Assembly: GCA_043739325.1 (NCBI GenBank)
Contig: JAYUFK010000374.1
Span: 1 to 8,224 of the forward strand
DNA: 8,224 nt
Direction of reading: 5' to 3'
From: Roseiarcus sp043739325
GTDB lineage: Bacteria; Pseudomonadota; Alphaproteobacteria; Rhizobiales; Beijerinckiaceae
This document shows positions 1-6,479 of the stretch, in pieces. The notes beneath the pieces were generated by a model. It was not told the DNA's origin. It did not search any database and saw only the letters and a program-made list of their open reading frames with translations. How positions within the stretch are numbered: the first letter of the stretch is position 1; every line of letters begins with the position of its first letter. A program made the translations under genes and the position numbers.

Positions 1-175
1 CGTGTCCAGTTGAGTCGCAAAACTCTGGAAACCAGTAGAATCAATGTCGTGCGCCGCAGCAAGCAAAACACGTACCGGACAGTCGTGGGACAAGCCCGGA
101 CATGACGGGGTAGGGTTTGGGCCAACTAAGGTAAAATCGAAGCAGCGCGCTTCAACTGAGACGAACGGGTAAGCG
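1..175. other. Intergenic / left edge, no supported gene
   Basis: No coding frame here is convincing. One plus frame is open from the window edge to a stop near 105, but its translation is Arg/Ser/Thr-rich and resembles no family I know. The stretch around 78-105 (GGGACAAGCCCGGACATGACG core at 88-108, cited only by position beyond this) resembles a dispersed GC-rich intergenic repeat that I recall from Rhizobiales genomes. This would have to be confirmed by counting copies in the host genome. The sequence just before 176 must hold the ribosome binding site of the transglutaminase-like gene; only a weak GGGTAAG is visible. Confidence 0.4.
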
Positions 176-1009
176 ATGCGGATCAGGATTTCGCACGAGG
201 CGACTTTCGAATATGCGCCGCCGGCGCGCTCGGTCATTCAATTGCTGCGCCTGACGCCGCGCAGCTTCGAGGCGCAGCACGTGTTGCGCTGGCGCATTTC
301 GAGCGATACCGACGGCGTCCTTCGGCAGAGCGAGGATTCGCTCGGCAATGTCATGCACACGTTTTCCCATCCGGGGCCGATCGAGCGCGTGCGCATTTTC
401 GCCGAGGGCGAGGTCGAGACTTTCGACGCCGTCGGCGTTGTGCGTGGCGCCGTCGAGCCGTTGCCGACCGACATCTATCTGCGCGCATCGCCTCTCGCCG
501 AAGCCAATGGCGCGTTGCGAGAGTTCGCGCGCGAAGCGATCGGCGATAATTTCGCGCCATTGCAGCGCCTGCATCCGCTGATGGGCGCCATCCACGCAGC
601 GATGACGCTTGAACCCGCGGCCGGCGCAGCCCATGCGCCAGCCGCCGAAGCTTTCGCGCTGCGCCACGGCAGCGCGCCTGATCTGGCGCATATTTTCATC
701 GCCTGCGCCCGCTGGATCGCCATACCCGCGCGCTTTGTCAGCGGCTATTATCTGGGGGAAGCGGGCAAGGGCGCCGATCCCGCGCATGCGTGGGCGGAGG
801 CCTATATCGCCGACCTCGGCTGGGTGTCGTTTGACCCCGCCAACGATCAATGCGCCGACGACAGCTACGTCCGCGTGGCCGTCGGCTTCGATGCGCTGGG
901 CGCCGCGCCCGTGCGCGGCGCGCGCGCCGGTTTCGGGGTGGAGACGGTCGTGACCAGGGTTGTTGCAGCGCCGTCGAAAAGTTCCGGACAGAGACAGCGC
1001 CAGAGTTGA
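176..1009 (+). CDS. Transglutaminase-like family protein, probably lacking the catalytic Cys
   Basis: A 277-residue protein with the two-part layout of bacterial transglutaminase-like proteins. The N-terminal beta-rich domain (about residues 1-95) begins MRIRISHEATFEYAPPARSV, and the papain-fold core spans about 150-225. The core shows the family signatures AHIFIACARWIAIPARFVSGYYL (171-193, described by position), HAWAEAYI (His204) and GWVSFDPAND (Asp220), which supply the His and Asp of the Cys-His-Asp triad. Family members usually read G-V-C-Q-D-x-A-H before the IFIA helix. Here the line is G-S-A-P-D-L-A-H (165-172), so the Cys position is Ala167 (codon GCG). Active relatives act as proteases, amidases or transamidases. 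This copy may be inactive and serve binding or another role. The ATG at 176 has a weak GGGTAAG upstream. It converges with the next gene, 12 bases away. Family assignment is secure; substrate unknown. Confidence 0.88.
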   Translation: MRIRISHEATFEYAPPARSVIQLLRLTPRSFEAQHVLRWRISSDTDGVLRQSEDSLGNVMHTFSHPGPIERVRIFAEGEVETFDAVGVVRGAVEPLPTDIYLRASPLAEANGALREFAREAIGDNFAPLQRLHPLMGAIHAAMTLEPAAGAAHAPAAEAFALRHGSAPDLAHIFIACARWIAIPARFVSGYYLGEAGKGADPAHAWAEAYIADLGWVSFDPANDQCADDSYVRVAVGFDALGAAPVRGARAGFGVETVVTRVVAAPSKSSGQRQRQS

Positions 1010-1021
1010 GGCGGCGGGTCT

Positions 1022-1660
1022 CTATTGCCCGATATCGCCGGGTGGAACCGGCGGCGCGTCGGTCGGGAAGAATCGTCGCGATGGCGCCGCGCGTGCGACA
1101 GGCGGGGGCGGCGGTTCGGTTCCCAGATCGAGCGGAGCGGCGTCGATGGCCGGTGGCGCAGCCGGTTTGGGCTTGCGCTTCTTTGGAGCTGGCGCCGGAG
1201 CGGGTTTCGCATCAGCCGGGTCGGGCGTCAGCGCCGCGGGCGCATCGGCGACTTCCGGGACGGTATGGATGATCTGCGTGCCGCCTTTGCAGTCGGTCAG
1301 CCAGATATCGTAGACGGGATGCTCGATGCCGTGCAGGCCGGGGCTGGCGGCAAACATCCAGCCCGAGAAAATCTGCTTGAAATTTTCCTTGTCGCCGATC
1401 TCGTCGACTTCGGCGAACACGTCGGTCTGCGGCGCTTCGGTCGCCGGGCGCGTGTAACAGACGCGCGGCGTGATCTGGAGCGAGCCGAACTGCACGGTTT
1501 CGTTGATCGCCACTTCGAACGAAACGATGCGACCGGTGATCTTGTCGATCCCGGAAAAAACGGCCGTGGGATTCTTGATCTTGTCGGCCAGCGCTGGACC
1601 TGCCGCGAGCGTCGCGCCAAACAGGGCAAGGGCGGCGAGACGGCGCTTTGTCGCATTCAT
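1022..1660 (-). CDS. DUF2155 domain-containing exported protein
   Basis: The start chosen is the ATG at 1660 (MNATKRRLAALALF...), because it opens a classic Sec signal peptide: a KRR n-region, a hydrophobic core, and an AGPALA-DK cleavage site near residue 25. An in-frame extension upstream to 1705 would place non-signal residues before it. The mature domain (about 28-130) has the DUF2155 features I recognise: an opening with a conserved Asp/Lys 'GIDKITGRI' segment, 'FGSLQITPRVCYTRP', 'IFSGWMFAASPGLHGIEHPVYDIWLTDC'. It has two cysteines that could pair. The last 80 residues (about 134-212) are Pro/Ala/Lys-rich and low in complexity, unlike the compact domain. The protein is presumably periplasmic or envelope-associated. 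The family is widespread in alphaproteobacteria, often beside the NDUFA12-like gene as here, but its biochemical role is not known to me. Confidence 0.87.
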   Translation of the reverse strand: MNATKRRLAALALFGATLAAGPALADKIKNPTAVFSGIDKITGRIVSFEVAINETVQFGSLQITPRVCYTRPATEAPQTDVFAEVDEIGDKENFKQIFSGWMFAASPGLHGIEHPVYDIWLTDCKGGTQIIHTVPEVADAPAALTPDPADAKPAPAPAPKKRKPKPAAPPAIDAAPLDLGTEPPPPPVARAAPSRRFFPTDAPPVPPGDIGQ

Positions 1661-1772
1661 CGGTTGATTCGTGTCCGCCGTACAGGTTCGCGCGCCCCTT
1701 AGCACGCGCCTGTCTCGCGATAAAGCGGGGCAAAATGAAGGCGCACGCGTCGCCGCTTGGGAGAGTGTCGCC
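1661..1772 (-). other. Short gap between NDUFA12-like and DUF2155 genes
   Basis: This 112-base stretch separates two genes on the same strand. I find no convincing hairpin-plus-T-tract terminator and no clear promoter, so co-transcription of the NDUFA12-like and DUF2155 genes is possible. Confidence 0.4.
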
Positions 1773-2183
1773 CTAGGCTCCCGGCGTCCATGCCTGATAA
1801 TCGCCGGTTGATGCCTGGCGCGGGCCGGGTTCCATCGTCGAGCCTTTGGGGCGAATCGCCGCCGGCGTGCCGGTGGGATTGCCGATATGCGGGCGCTCCC
1901 ACGCGCGGGGTTGATATTTCTCGTCGGTCGGCGGCGTGTCGACGGTGTGATGCAGCCAGCCGTTCCAGCCGGGCGGCGTCATCGAGGCTTCCGATTCGCC
2001 GTTGTAAATCACCCAGCGCCGCTCGAAGCCGAGCGCCGGATCGATCGCGCCGCCGCGCGAGCGATAATAGGTGTTGCCGAACAGATCCTGCCCAACTTTT
2101 TCGCCGTGGCGGCTCGTATAAAAAAGCGTGTTGAGCGAGGCGCCGTTCCACCAGGTGAAAAAGCGCAAGAAGAACTTCGCCAT
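1773..2183 (-). CDS. NDUFA12-family NADH:ubiquinone oxidoreductase accessory subunit
   Basis: A 136-residue protein of the NDUFA12/B17.2 family, an accessory subunit of respiratory complex I that is shared by mitochondria and alphaproteobacteria. The recognisable stretches are an aromatic N-terminus (MAKFFLRFFTWWNGASLNTL), GEKVGQDLFGNTYYRSR, RRWVIYNGESEASMTPPGW and GWLHHTVDTPPTDEKY, all of which match the family order. No transmembrane helix is evident; the bacterial subunit sits on the matrix/cytoplasmic face of the complex. The ATG at 2183 is preferred over the TTG at 2192, because GGGAAG lies about 10 bases before the ATG but only one base before the TTG. The gene lies upstream of the DUF2155 gene on the same strand (112-base gap), a pairing common in this group. 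The two may be co-transcribed. I see no confident promoter for it in 2184-2400. Confidence 0.9.
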   Translation of the reverse strand: MAKFFLRFFTWWNGASLNTLFYTSRHGEKVGQDLFGNTYYRSRGGAIDPALGFERRWVIYNGESEASMTPPGWNGWLHHTVDTPPTDEKYQPRAWERPHIGNPTGTPAAIRPKGSTMEPGPRQASTGDYQAWTPGA

Positions 2184-2406
2184 GGACGTCAAACTTCCCG
2201 GATTCGGCGCGCCGAGCGGCCGTTGAGCTGCAATTCTCGGCGACTATGGCGAGGCCGGGAGGTCCTGTCCAGCGCCGCTCGCCGGGGCGAAAGCGGCCAG
2301 CCGCAAAGAAGCCGCAGAAGTGCCGTTTTGCCACTTGCGGACCGCCCCCGACTCGGACCAACCTGTCAAGACGGCGACAAATTAACTCAAAGTTATACAT
2401 TCTTGT

Positions 2407-2422
2407 CCACAATATATAGTGC
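2407..2422 (+). promoter_or_regulatory. NrdR box 1 (nrdJ operator)
   Basis: The 16-mer CCACAATATATAGTGC matches the NrdR operator consensus acaCwAtATaTwGtgt, as I remember it, at 14 of 16 positions, including all core bases. NrdR is the zinc-ribbon/ATP-cone repressor that shuts ribonucleotide reductase genes when deoxynucleotides are plentiful. Its boxes normally occur as pairs; the partner is 31 bp downstream. Confidence 0.85.
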
Positions 2423-2437
2423 CTGAGCGACAAGCCG

Positions 2438-2453
2438 ACACAATTTGTTGACG
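2438..2453 (+). promoter_or_regulatory. NrdR box 2 (nrdJ operator)
   Basis: The 16-mer ACACAATTTGTTGACG matches the NrdR consensus at 11 of 16 positions; the first six bases are perfect, and the central T and the T-T-G of the right half are kept. Its start is exactly 31 bp from box 1, about three helical turns, which is the spacing typical of NrdR operator pairs. The right half overlaps the proposed -35 hexamer of nrdJ, so bound NrdR would block RNA polymerase. Confidence 0.75.
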
Positions 2454-2476
2454 AAATCGTCACGAACGCGTATCGT
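2448..2476 (+). promoter_or_regulatory. Sigma-70 type promoter of nrdJ
   Basis: TTGACG (2448-2453) and TATCGT (2471-2476) are separated by 17 bases, close to the consensus -35/-10 layout. The -35 lies inside NrdR box 2. Transcription would start near 2483 and give an untranslated leader of about 245 bases before the nrdJ ATG. Confidence 0.6.
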
Positions 2477-2485
2477 TCAAATCTG

Positions 2486-2526
2486 TCCCGCGGTCGGTTG
2501 TTTTTGTGGAATCTGACGGCGCGGGA
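2486..2526 (+). other. Stem-loop at the predicted 5' end of nrdJ mRNA
   Basis: TCCCGCG (2486-2492) pairs perfectly with CGCGGGA (2520-2526). The 27-base loop can add a GTC/GAC pairing (2493-2495 with 2515-2517). It begins within a few bases of the predicted transcription start, where such a stem could stabilise the mRNA. It has no T-tract, so it is not a terminator. Function is inferred only. Confidence 0.35.
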
Positions 2527-2695
2527 TAAGCGTTTCAGGCAAAGAATCGGGCCGGATTGCCTAGAATTGGGTTGGGGAGCGGGCTGCATCGGCGGCCAGC
2601 GCGTTCGCGTCGCGGTTTGTCACGCGCGTCGCGTCGCGCAAGCGTAAGGTTGAGGCGCTTTCAAACGAATGGGGGCCGCTTGGCGGTCGAGGCGA

Positions 2696-2708
2696 GCGAG
2701 AAACTCGC
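2696..2708 (+). other. Small hairpin just before the nrdJ ribosome binding site
   Basis: GCGAG (2696-2700) and CTCGC (2704-2708) form a 5-bp stem with an AAA loop. It ends seven bases before the CAGGAA Shine-Dalgarno stretch (2715-2720) of nrdJ. It may influence translation initiation, or it may be a chance short repeat in GC-rich DNA. Confidence 0.25.
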
Positions 2709-2728
2709 AACAATCAGGAATGGGGCCA

Positions 2729-5700
2729 ATGCGCATTGAACGGCGATACACCAAGGCGGAAATCTCACCTTACGCGTTGCTCGAGTTTCAGACCACGCGC
2801 AGCGAAATCCGCAACCCGGACGGGTCAGTGGTGTTCGCGCTCGACGCTATCGAAGTGCCCGCGAGCTGGAGCCAGGTCGCCGCCGACGTTCTCGCGCAGA
2901 AATATTTCCGCAAGGCCGGGGTTCCCGCGCGTCTGAAGCGCGTCGAGGAAAATTCCGTGCCGTCGTTCCTGTGGCGCTCGATTCCCGATGAGGACGCGCT
3001 GGCCGATCTGCCCAAGGCGGAACGCTTCGGCTCGGAGATTTCGGCCAGACAAGTGTTCGATCGTCTCGCCGGCGCCTGGGCCTATTGGGGCTGGAAGGGC
3101 GGCTATTTCAGCAGCGAGGAAGACGCCCGCGCCTACTACGACGAAATGCGCTTCATGCTGGCCAAGCAGATGGCCGCGCCCAATTCGCCGCAATGGTTCA
3201 ACACCGGCCTGCATTGGGCCTACGGCATCGACGGTCCGAGCCAGGGCCATTATTATGTCGACTTCGAGACGGGCAAGCTGACCAAGTCGAAGTCTTCCTA
3301 CGAGCATCCCCAACCCCACGCGTGCTTCATCCAGTCGGTCTCCGACGACCTCGTCAACGAGGGCGGCATCATGGACCTGTGGGTGCGCGAGGCGCGGCTG
3401 TTCAAGTATGGCTCGGGCACCGGCACGAATTTCTCGGCGCTGCGCGGCGAGAATGAAAAGCTGTCCGGCGGCGGGCGTTCAAGCGGCCTGATGAGCTTCC
3501 TGAAAATCGGCGATCGCGCGGCGGGCGCGATCAAGTCGGGCGGCACCACGCGCCGCGCGGCGAAGATGGTCGTCGTCGACGCCGATCATCCCGATATCGA
3601 AGCCTATATCGACTGGAAGGTGAAGGAAGAGCAGAAAGTCGCGGCGCTCGTCACCGGCTCGAAAATCGCCAAGCGCCATTTGAAGGCGATCCTGAAAGCC
3701 TGCGTCAATTGCGAAGGCTCGGGCGACGATTGCTTCAATGTCGAGAAGAACCCCGCATTGAAGCGCGAAGTGAAAGCCGCGCGCCGCAATGAAGTGCCGG
3801 ACAATCTCATCAAGCGCATCATTCAATTCGCCAAACAGGGCTATCGCGATCTCGATTTCGCCACTTACGACACCGACTGGGATTCGGAAGCCTACCTGAC
3901 TGTCTCCGGCCAGAACTCCAACAATTCGGTGCGCGTCACCGACGAGTTTTTGCGCGCGGTTGAGACCGACGGCGCCTGGGATCTGAAGCGCCGCCTCGAT
4001 GGCAAGACGCACAAGACGCTGAAGGCGCGCGATCTGTGGGAAAAGATCGGCTATGCCGCCTGGGCCTCCGCCGATCCCGGCCTGCAATATCACACGACGA
4101 TCAACGACTGGCACACCTGTCCGGCGTCGGGCCCGATCCGCGCGTCGAACCCGTGCAGCGAATACATGTTCCTCGACGACACCGCCTGCAATCTGGCGTC
4201 GTTGAACCTGCTGCAGTTCCGCGATCCCGTCACGCGCATTTTCGATGTCGCTTCGTATGAACACGCCGTGCGCTTGTGGACGCTGACGCTCGAAATCTCC
4301 GTGACGATGGCGCAGTTCCCCTCGAAGGAAATCGCGCGCCTCTCCTATGATTACCGCACGCTAGGCCTTGGCTTCGCCAATATCGGCGGGCTGTTGATGT
4401 CCTGCGGCATCGCTTATGACAGCGACGAGGGCCGCGCCATCTGCGCCGCGCTTTCGGCGATCATGACCGGCGGCGCGTACGCCACTTCGGCGGCGATGGC
4501 AGCAAAACTGGGCGCGTTCCCCGGCCACAAGGCCAATGCCTCGCATATGCTGCGCGTGATGCGCAATCATGCCCGCGCGGCCGAAGGCAAAGCCGACGGC
4601 TATGAAAAACTCAGCGTCGCGCCGACGCCGCTCGATCATGAGTCGATCGCCCGCGCCGGCGCCGCCTGGGCCGATCTCTCCGCCGCCTCGCGCCGCGTCT
4701 GGCGCGAGGCGATCGCGCTTGGCGAGAAGCATGGCTATCGCAACGCGCAGGTTTCCGTCGTCGCGCCGACAGGCACGATCGGCCTGGTGATGGATTGCGA
4801 CACCACGGGCATCGAGCCGGACTTCGCGCTCGTCAAGTTCAAGAAGCTCGCTGGCGGCGGCTATTTCAAGATCATCAACCGCGCCGCGCCCGAAGCCTTG
4901 CGCGCGCTTGGCTATAGCGAAGCGCAGATCGCCGAAATCGAGGCCTACGCAGTCGGTCACGCCTCGCTCGGCCAGTCGCCCGGCGTCAATCACACGACGC
5001 TGCGCGCCAAGGGATTTGACGCGGCGACGCTGGCGAAAGTGGATGGCGGTCTCGCCAGCGCGTTCGACATCCGCTTCGTCTTCAACAAGTGGACGCTCGG
5101 CGCCGACTTCGTCGCCAATGTGCTGAAAATCCCGGCGGAGAAACTCGACGAGCAAAACTTCGATCTGCTCGCGCATATCGGCTTCACACGTCAGGAAATC
5201 GACGCCGCCAATGTGCATGTCTGCGGCGCGATGACGCTGGAAGGCGCGCCGCACCTCAAGCTCGAGCATTACAACGTGTTCGACTGCGCCAATCCGTGCG
5301 GGCGCACCGGCAAACGCTATCTCAGCGTCGAGAGCCACATCCGCATGATGGCGGCTTCGCAGCCGTTCATCTCCGGCGCGATCTCCAAGACGATCAACAT
5401 GCCCAACGATGCGAGCGTCGAGGATTGCAAGGACGCGTATATGCTGTCGTGGCGCCTCGCGCTGAAAGCCAACGCGCTGTATCGCGACGGCTCGAAGCTT
5501 TCGCAGCCGCTCAACTCGCAGCTCATCGAGAACGATGACGAGGACGAAACGGAAGCCGTCGAGGCGATCATCGCCGCCAACACACCCGCGCGCGCCGCGA
5601 TGGTGGCCGAAAGAATAGTCGAGCGCATCATCGAGCGCGTCGAGCGTCAACGCGAACGCGAGCGCCTGCCGAACCGGCGCAAGAGCTACATCCAGAAGGC

Positions 5701-6469
5701 CACCGTCGGCGGCCACAAAGTCTATCTCCACACCGGCGAATACGAGGACGGGCGCCTCGGCGAAATCTTCATCGACATGCACAAGGAAGGCGCCGCCTTC
5801 CGCAGTCTGATGAACAATTTCGCCATCGCGATTTCGCTTGGGCTGCAATACGGCGTGCCGCTGGAGGAATATGTCGAGGCGTTCACCTTCACGCGCTTCG
5901 AGCCGGCCGGCCTCGTGCAGGGCAATGACGCGATCAAGAACGCCACGTCGATCCTCGACTACGTTTTTCGCGAACTCGCAATCTCGTATCTGGGGCGGAA
6001 CGATCTTGCCCATGTGCTGCCCGAGGACCTCGGCCATGACGCGCTGGGCGGCGGCGTCGACCAAGGCCGCGCGCCGGGCGAGCAGGGCGCAACACGCAGC
6101 AGCGTCGTATCGAAAGGCCTGGTGCGCTCGAAGACCGACAAGCTGATGCTTGTGCGCGGCGGGGCCGGCGATGCCGGGCCTAGCGCCGCGCCGCAGACCG
6201 CGCACGGCTATTCCACGCAAGGCGCGACCGCGTTGAAGGGCGATTTCGCCGGACTTACGGAGGAGGCAGTTGATCGAACTGCCTCGGGGCATGGGGAACT
6301 TCGTCTTGAATTCTCGCCGCCGGAGGTGACATCCGCCGACAAACGAGCTGAGGCGCGAATGAAGGGCTACGTCGGCGAGGCTTGCCCCGAGTGCGGAAAT
6401 TTCACAATGGTGCGAAATGGTACGTGCCTGAAGTGTGATACGTGCGGCGGGACAACAGGTTGTTCGTAA
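2729..6469 (+). CDS. nrdJ: Adenosylcobalamin-dependent (class II) ribonucleoside-diphosphate reductase
   Basis: A 1246-residue class II ribonucleotide reductase, which makes deoxyribonucleotides in the cytoplasm with vitamin B12 as radical source and needs no oxygen or small subunit. The start is the ATG at 2729 (MRIERRYTKAEISPY), with AGGA 9 bases before it; an ATG at 2720 is less well placed. The catalytic barrel shows KYGSGTGTNFS (227-235) and the N-P-C-S-E motif (474-478), whose Cys476 should be the thiyl-radical residue with Asn474 and Glu478. Cys199 (PHACF) and Cys487 (DTACNLASLNL) are the expected redox pair. An internal CVNC segment with a further Cys (325-335) is typical of the long form. 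A TSCPD-type domain follows (about 985-1090), then a low-complexity linker (1100-1210). The C-terminal tail has cysteines 1219, 1222, 1233, 1236, 1239 and 1245, which relay electrons to the active site. Paired NrdR boxes lie upstream. Codon use changes from about residue 1175 onward, and the linker contains an inverted repeat. Confidence 0.97.
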   Translation: MRIERRYTKAEISPYALLEFQTTRSEIRNPDGSVVFALDAIEVPASWSQVAADVLAQKYFRKAGVPARLKRVEENSVPSFLWRSIPDEDALADLPKAERFGSEISARQVFDRLAGAWAYWGWKGGYFSSEEDARAYYDEMRFMLAKQMAAPNSPQWFNTGLHWAYGIDGPSQGHYYVDFETGKLTKSKSSYEHPQPHACFIQSVSDDLVNEGGIMDLWVREARLFKYGSGTGTNFSALRGENEKLSGGGRSSGLMSFLKIGDRAAGAIKSGGTTRRAAKMVVVDADHPDIEAYIDWKVKEEQKVAALVTGSKIAKRHLKAILKACVNCEGSGDDCFNVEKNPALKREVKAARRNEVPDNLIKRIIQFAKQGYRDLDFATYDTDWDSEAYLTVSGQNSNNSVRVTDEFLRAVETDGAWDLKRRLDGKTHKTLKARDLWEKIGYAAWASADPGLQYHTTINDWHTCPASGPIRASNPCSEYMFLDDTACNLASLNLLQFRDPVTRIFDVASYEHAVRLWTLTLEISVTMAQFPSKEIARLSYDYRTLGLGFANIGGLLMSCGIAYDSDEGRAICAALSAIMTGGAYATSAAMAAKLGAFPGHKANASHMLRVMRNHARAAEGKADGYEKLSVAPTPLDHESIARAGAAWADLSAASRRVWREAIALGEKHGYRNAQVSVVAPTGTIGLVMDCDTTGIEPDFALVKFKKLAGGGYFKIINRAAPEALRALGYSEAQIAEIEAYAVGHASLGQSPGVNHTTLRAKGFDAATLAKVDGGLASAFDIRFVFNKWTLGADFVANVLKIPAEKLDEQNFDLLAHIGFTRQEIDAANVHVCGAMTLEGAPHLKLEHYNVFDCANPCGRTGKRYLSVESHIRMMAASQPFISGAISKTINMPNDASVEDCKDAYMLSWRLALKANALYRDGSKLSQPLNSQLIENDDEDETEAVEAIIAANTPARAAMVAERIVERIIERVERQRERERLPNRRKSYIQKATVGGHKVYLHTGEYEDGRLGEIFIDMHKEGAAFRSLMNNFAIAISLGLQYGVPLEEYVEAFTFTRFEPAGLVQGNDAIKNATSILDYVFRELAISYLGRNDLAHVLPEDLGHDALGGGVDQGRAPGEQGATRSSVVSKGLVRSKTDKLMLVRGGAGDAGPSAAPQTAHGYSTQGATALKGDFAGLTEEAVDRTASGHGELRLEFSPPEVTSADKRAEARMKGYVGEACPECGNFTMVRNGTCLKCDTCGGTTGCS
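6263..6285 (+). repeat. In-frame perfect inverted repeat in the nrdJ linker
   Basis: GAGGCAGTT (6263-6271) and AACTGCCTC (6277-6285) are perfect reverse complements around the 5-base loop GATCG. The repeat lies in the nrdJ frame, encoding part of the variable linker (about residues 1179-1185), close to the point where codon use changes. It could be an insertion-site or recombination remnant, a palindromic element accommodated in frame, or an mRNA hairpin. There is no T-tract after it, so it does not look like a terminator. Confidence 0.6.
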
Positions 6470-6479
6470 AGGTGTGATT

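Larger units (their letters stand above)
2184..2728. other. Divergent regulatory region between NDUFA12-like gene and nrdJ
   Basis: This 545-base region has no gene I can support. The part nearest the NDUFA12-like gene (2184-2370) is GC-rich without recognisable signals. The AT-rich core (2376-2480) holds two NrdR boxes and the nrdJ promoter. The remainder (2483-2728) would be the transcribed nrdJ leader, with inverted repeats at 2486-2526 and 2696-2708 and GTCGCG-rich stretches around 2610-2640. I looked for a cobalamin riboswitch, because nrdJ needs B12, and saw no B12-box-like GCCACTG core. Confidence 0.6.

Noticed and set aside
1009..1040. Bidirectional terminator between the convergent genes
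   Set aside because: Short GC stems (CGGG/CCCG and CGGCG/CGCCG) can be drawn, but there is no T-tract on either side and most of the stem lies in the DUF2155 coding end.
1025..1702. A plus-strand frame opposite the DUF2155 gene
   Set aside because: The minus strand encodes a signal peptide and a known domain; the plus translation is Arg/Gly-rich noise.
1699..2589. A 296-codon minus-strand frame across the NDUFA12-like gene and the divergent region
   Set aside because: It overlaps a recognised gene in another frame and would run through the nrdJ promoter and NrdR boxes; its translation resembles no protein.
2483..2728. Cobalamin riboswitch in the nrdJ leader
   Set aside because: No B12-box-like core was found, and such switches usually control B12-independent enzymes or B12 uptake rather than nrdJ.
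3479..4264. A 261-codon minus-strand frame inside nrdJ
   Set aside because: Same shadow effect as above, with no recognisable protein features.
6263..6285. Rho-independent terminator inside nrdJ
   Set aside because: The hairpin is followed by GGGGC rather than a T-tract and lies within a reading frame whose intact C-terminal tail follows.
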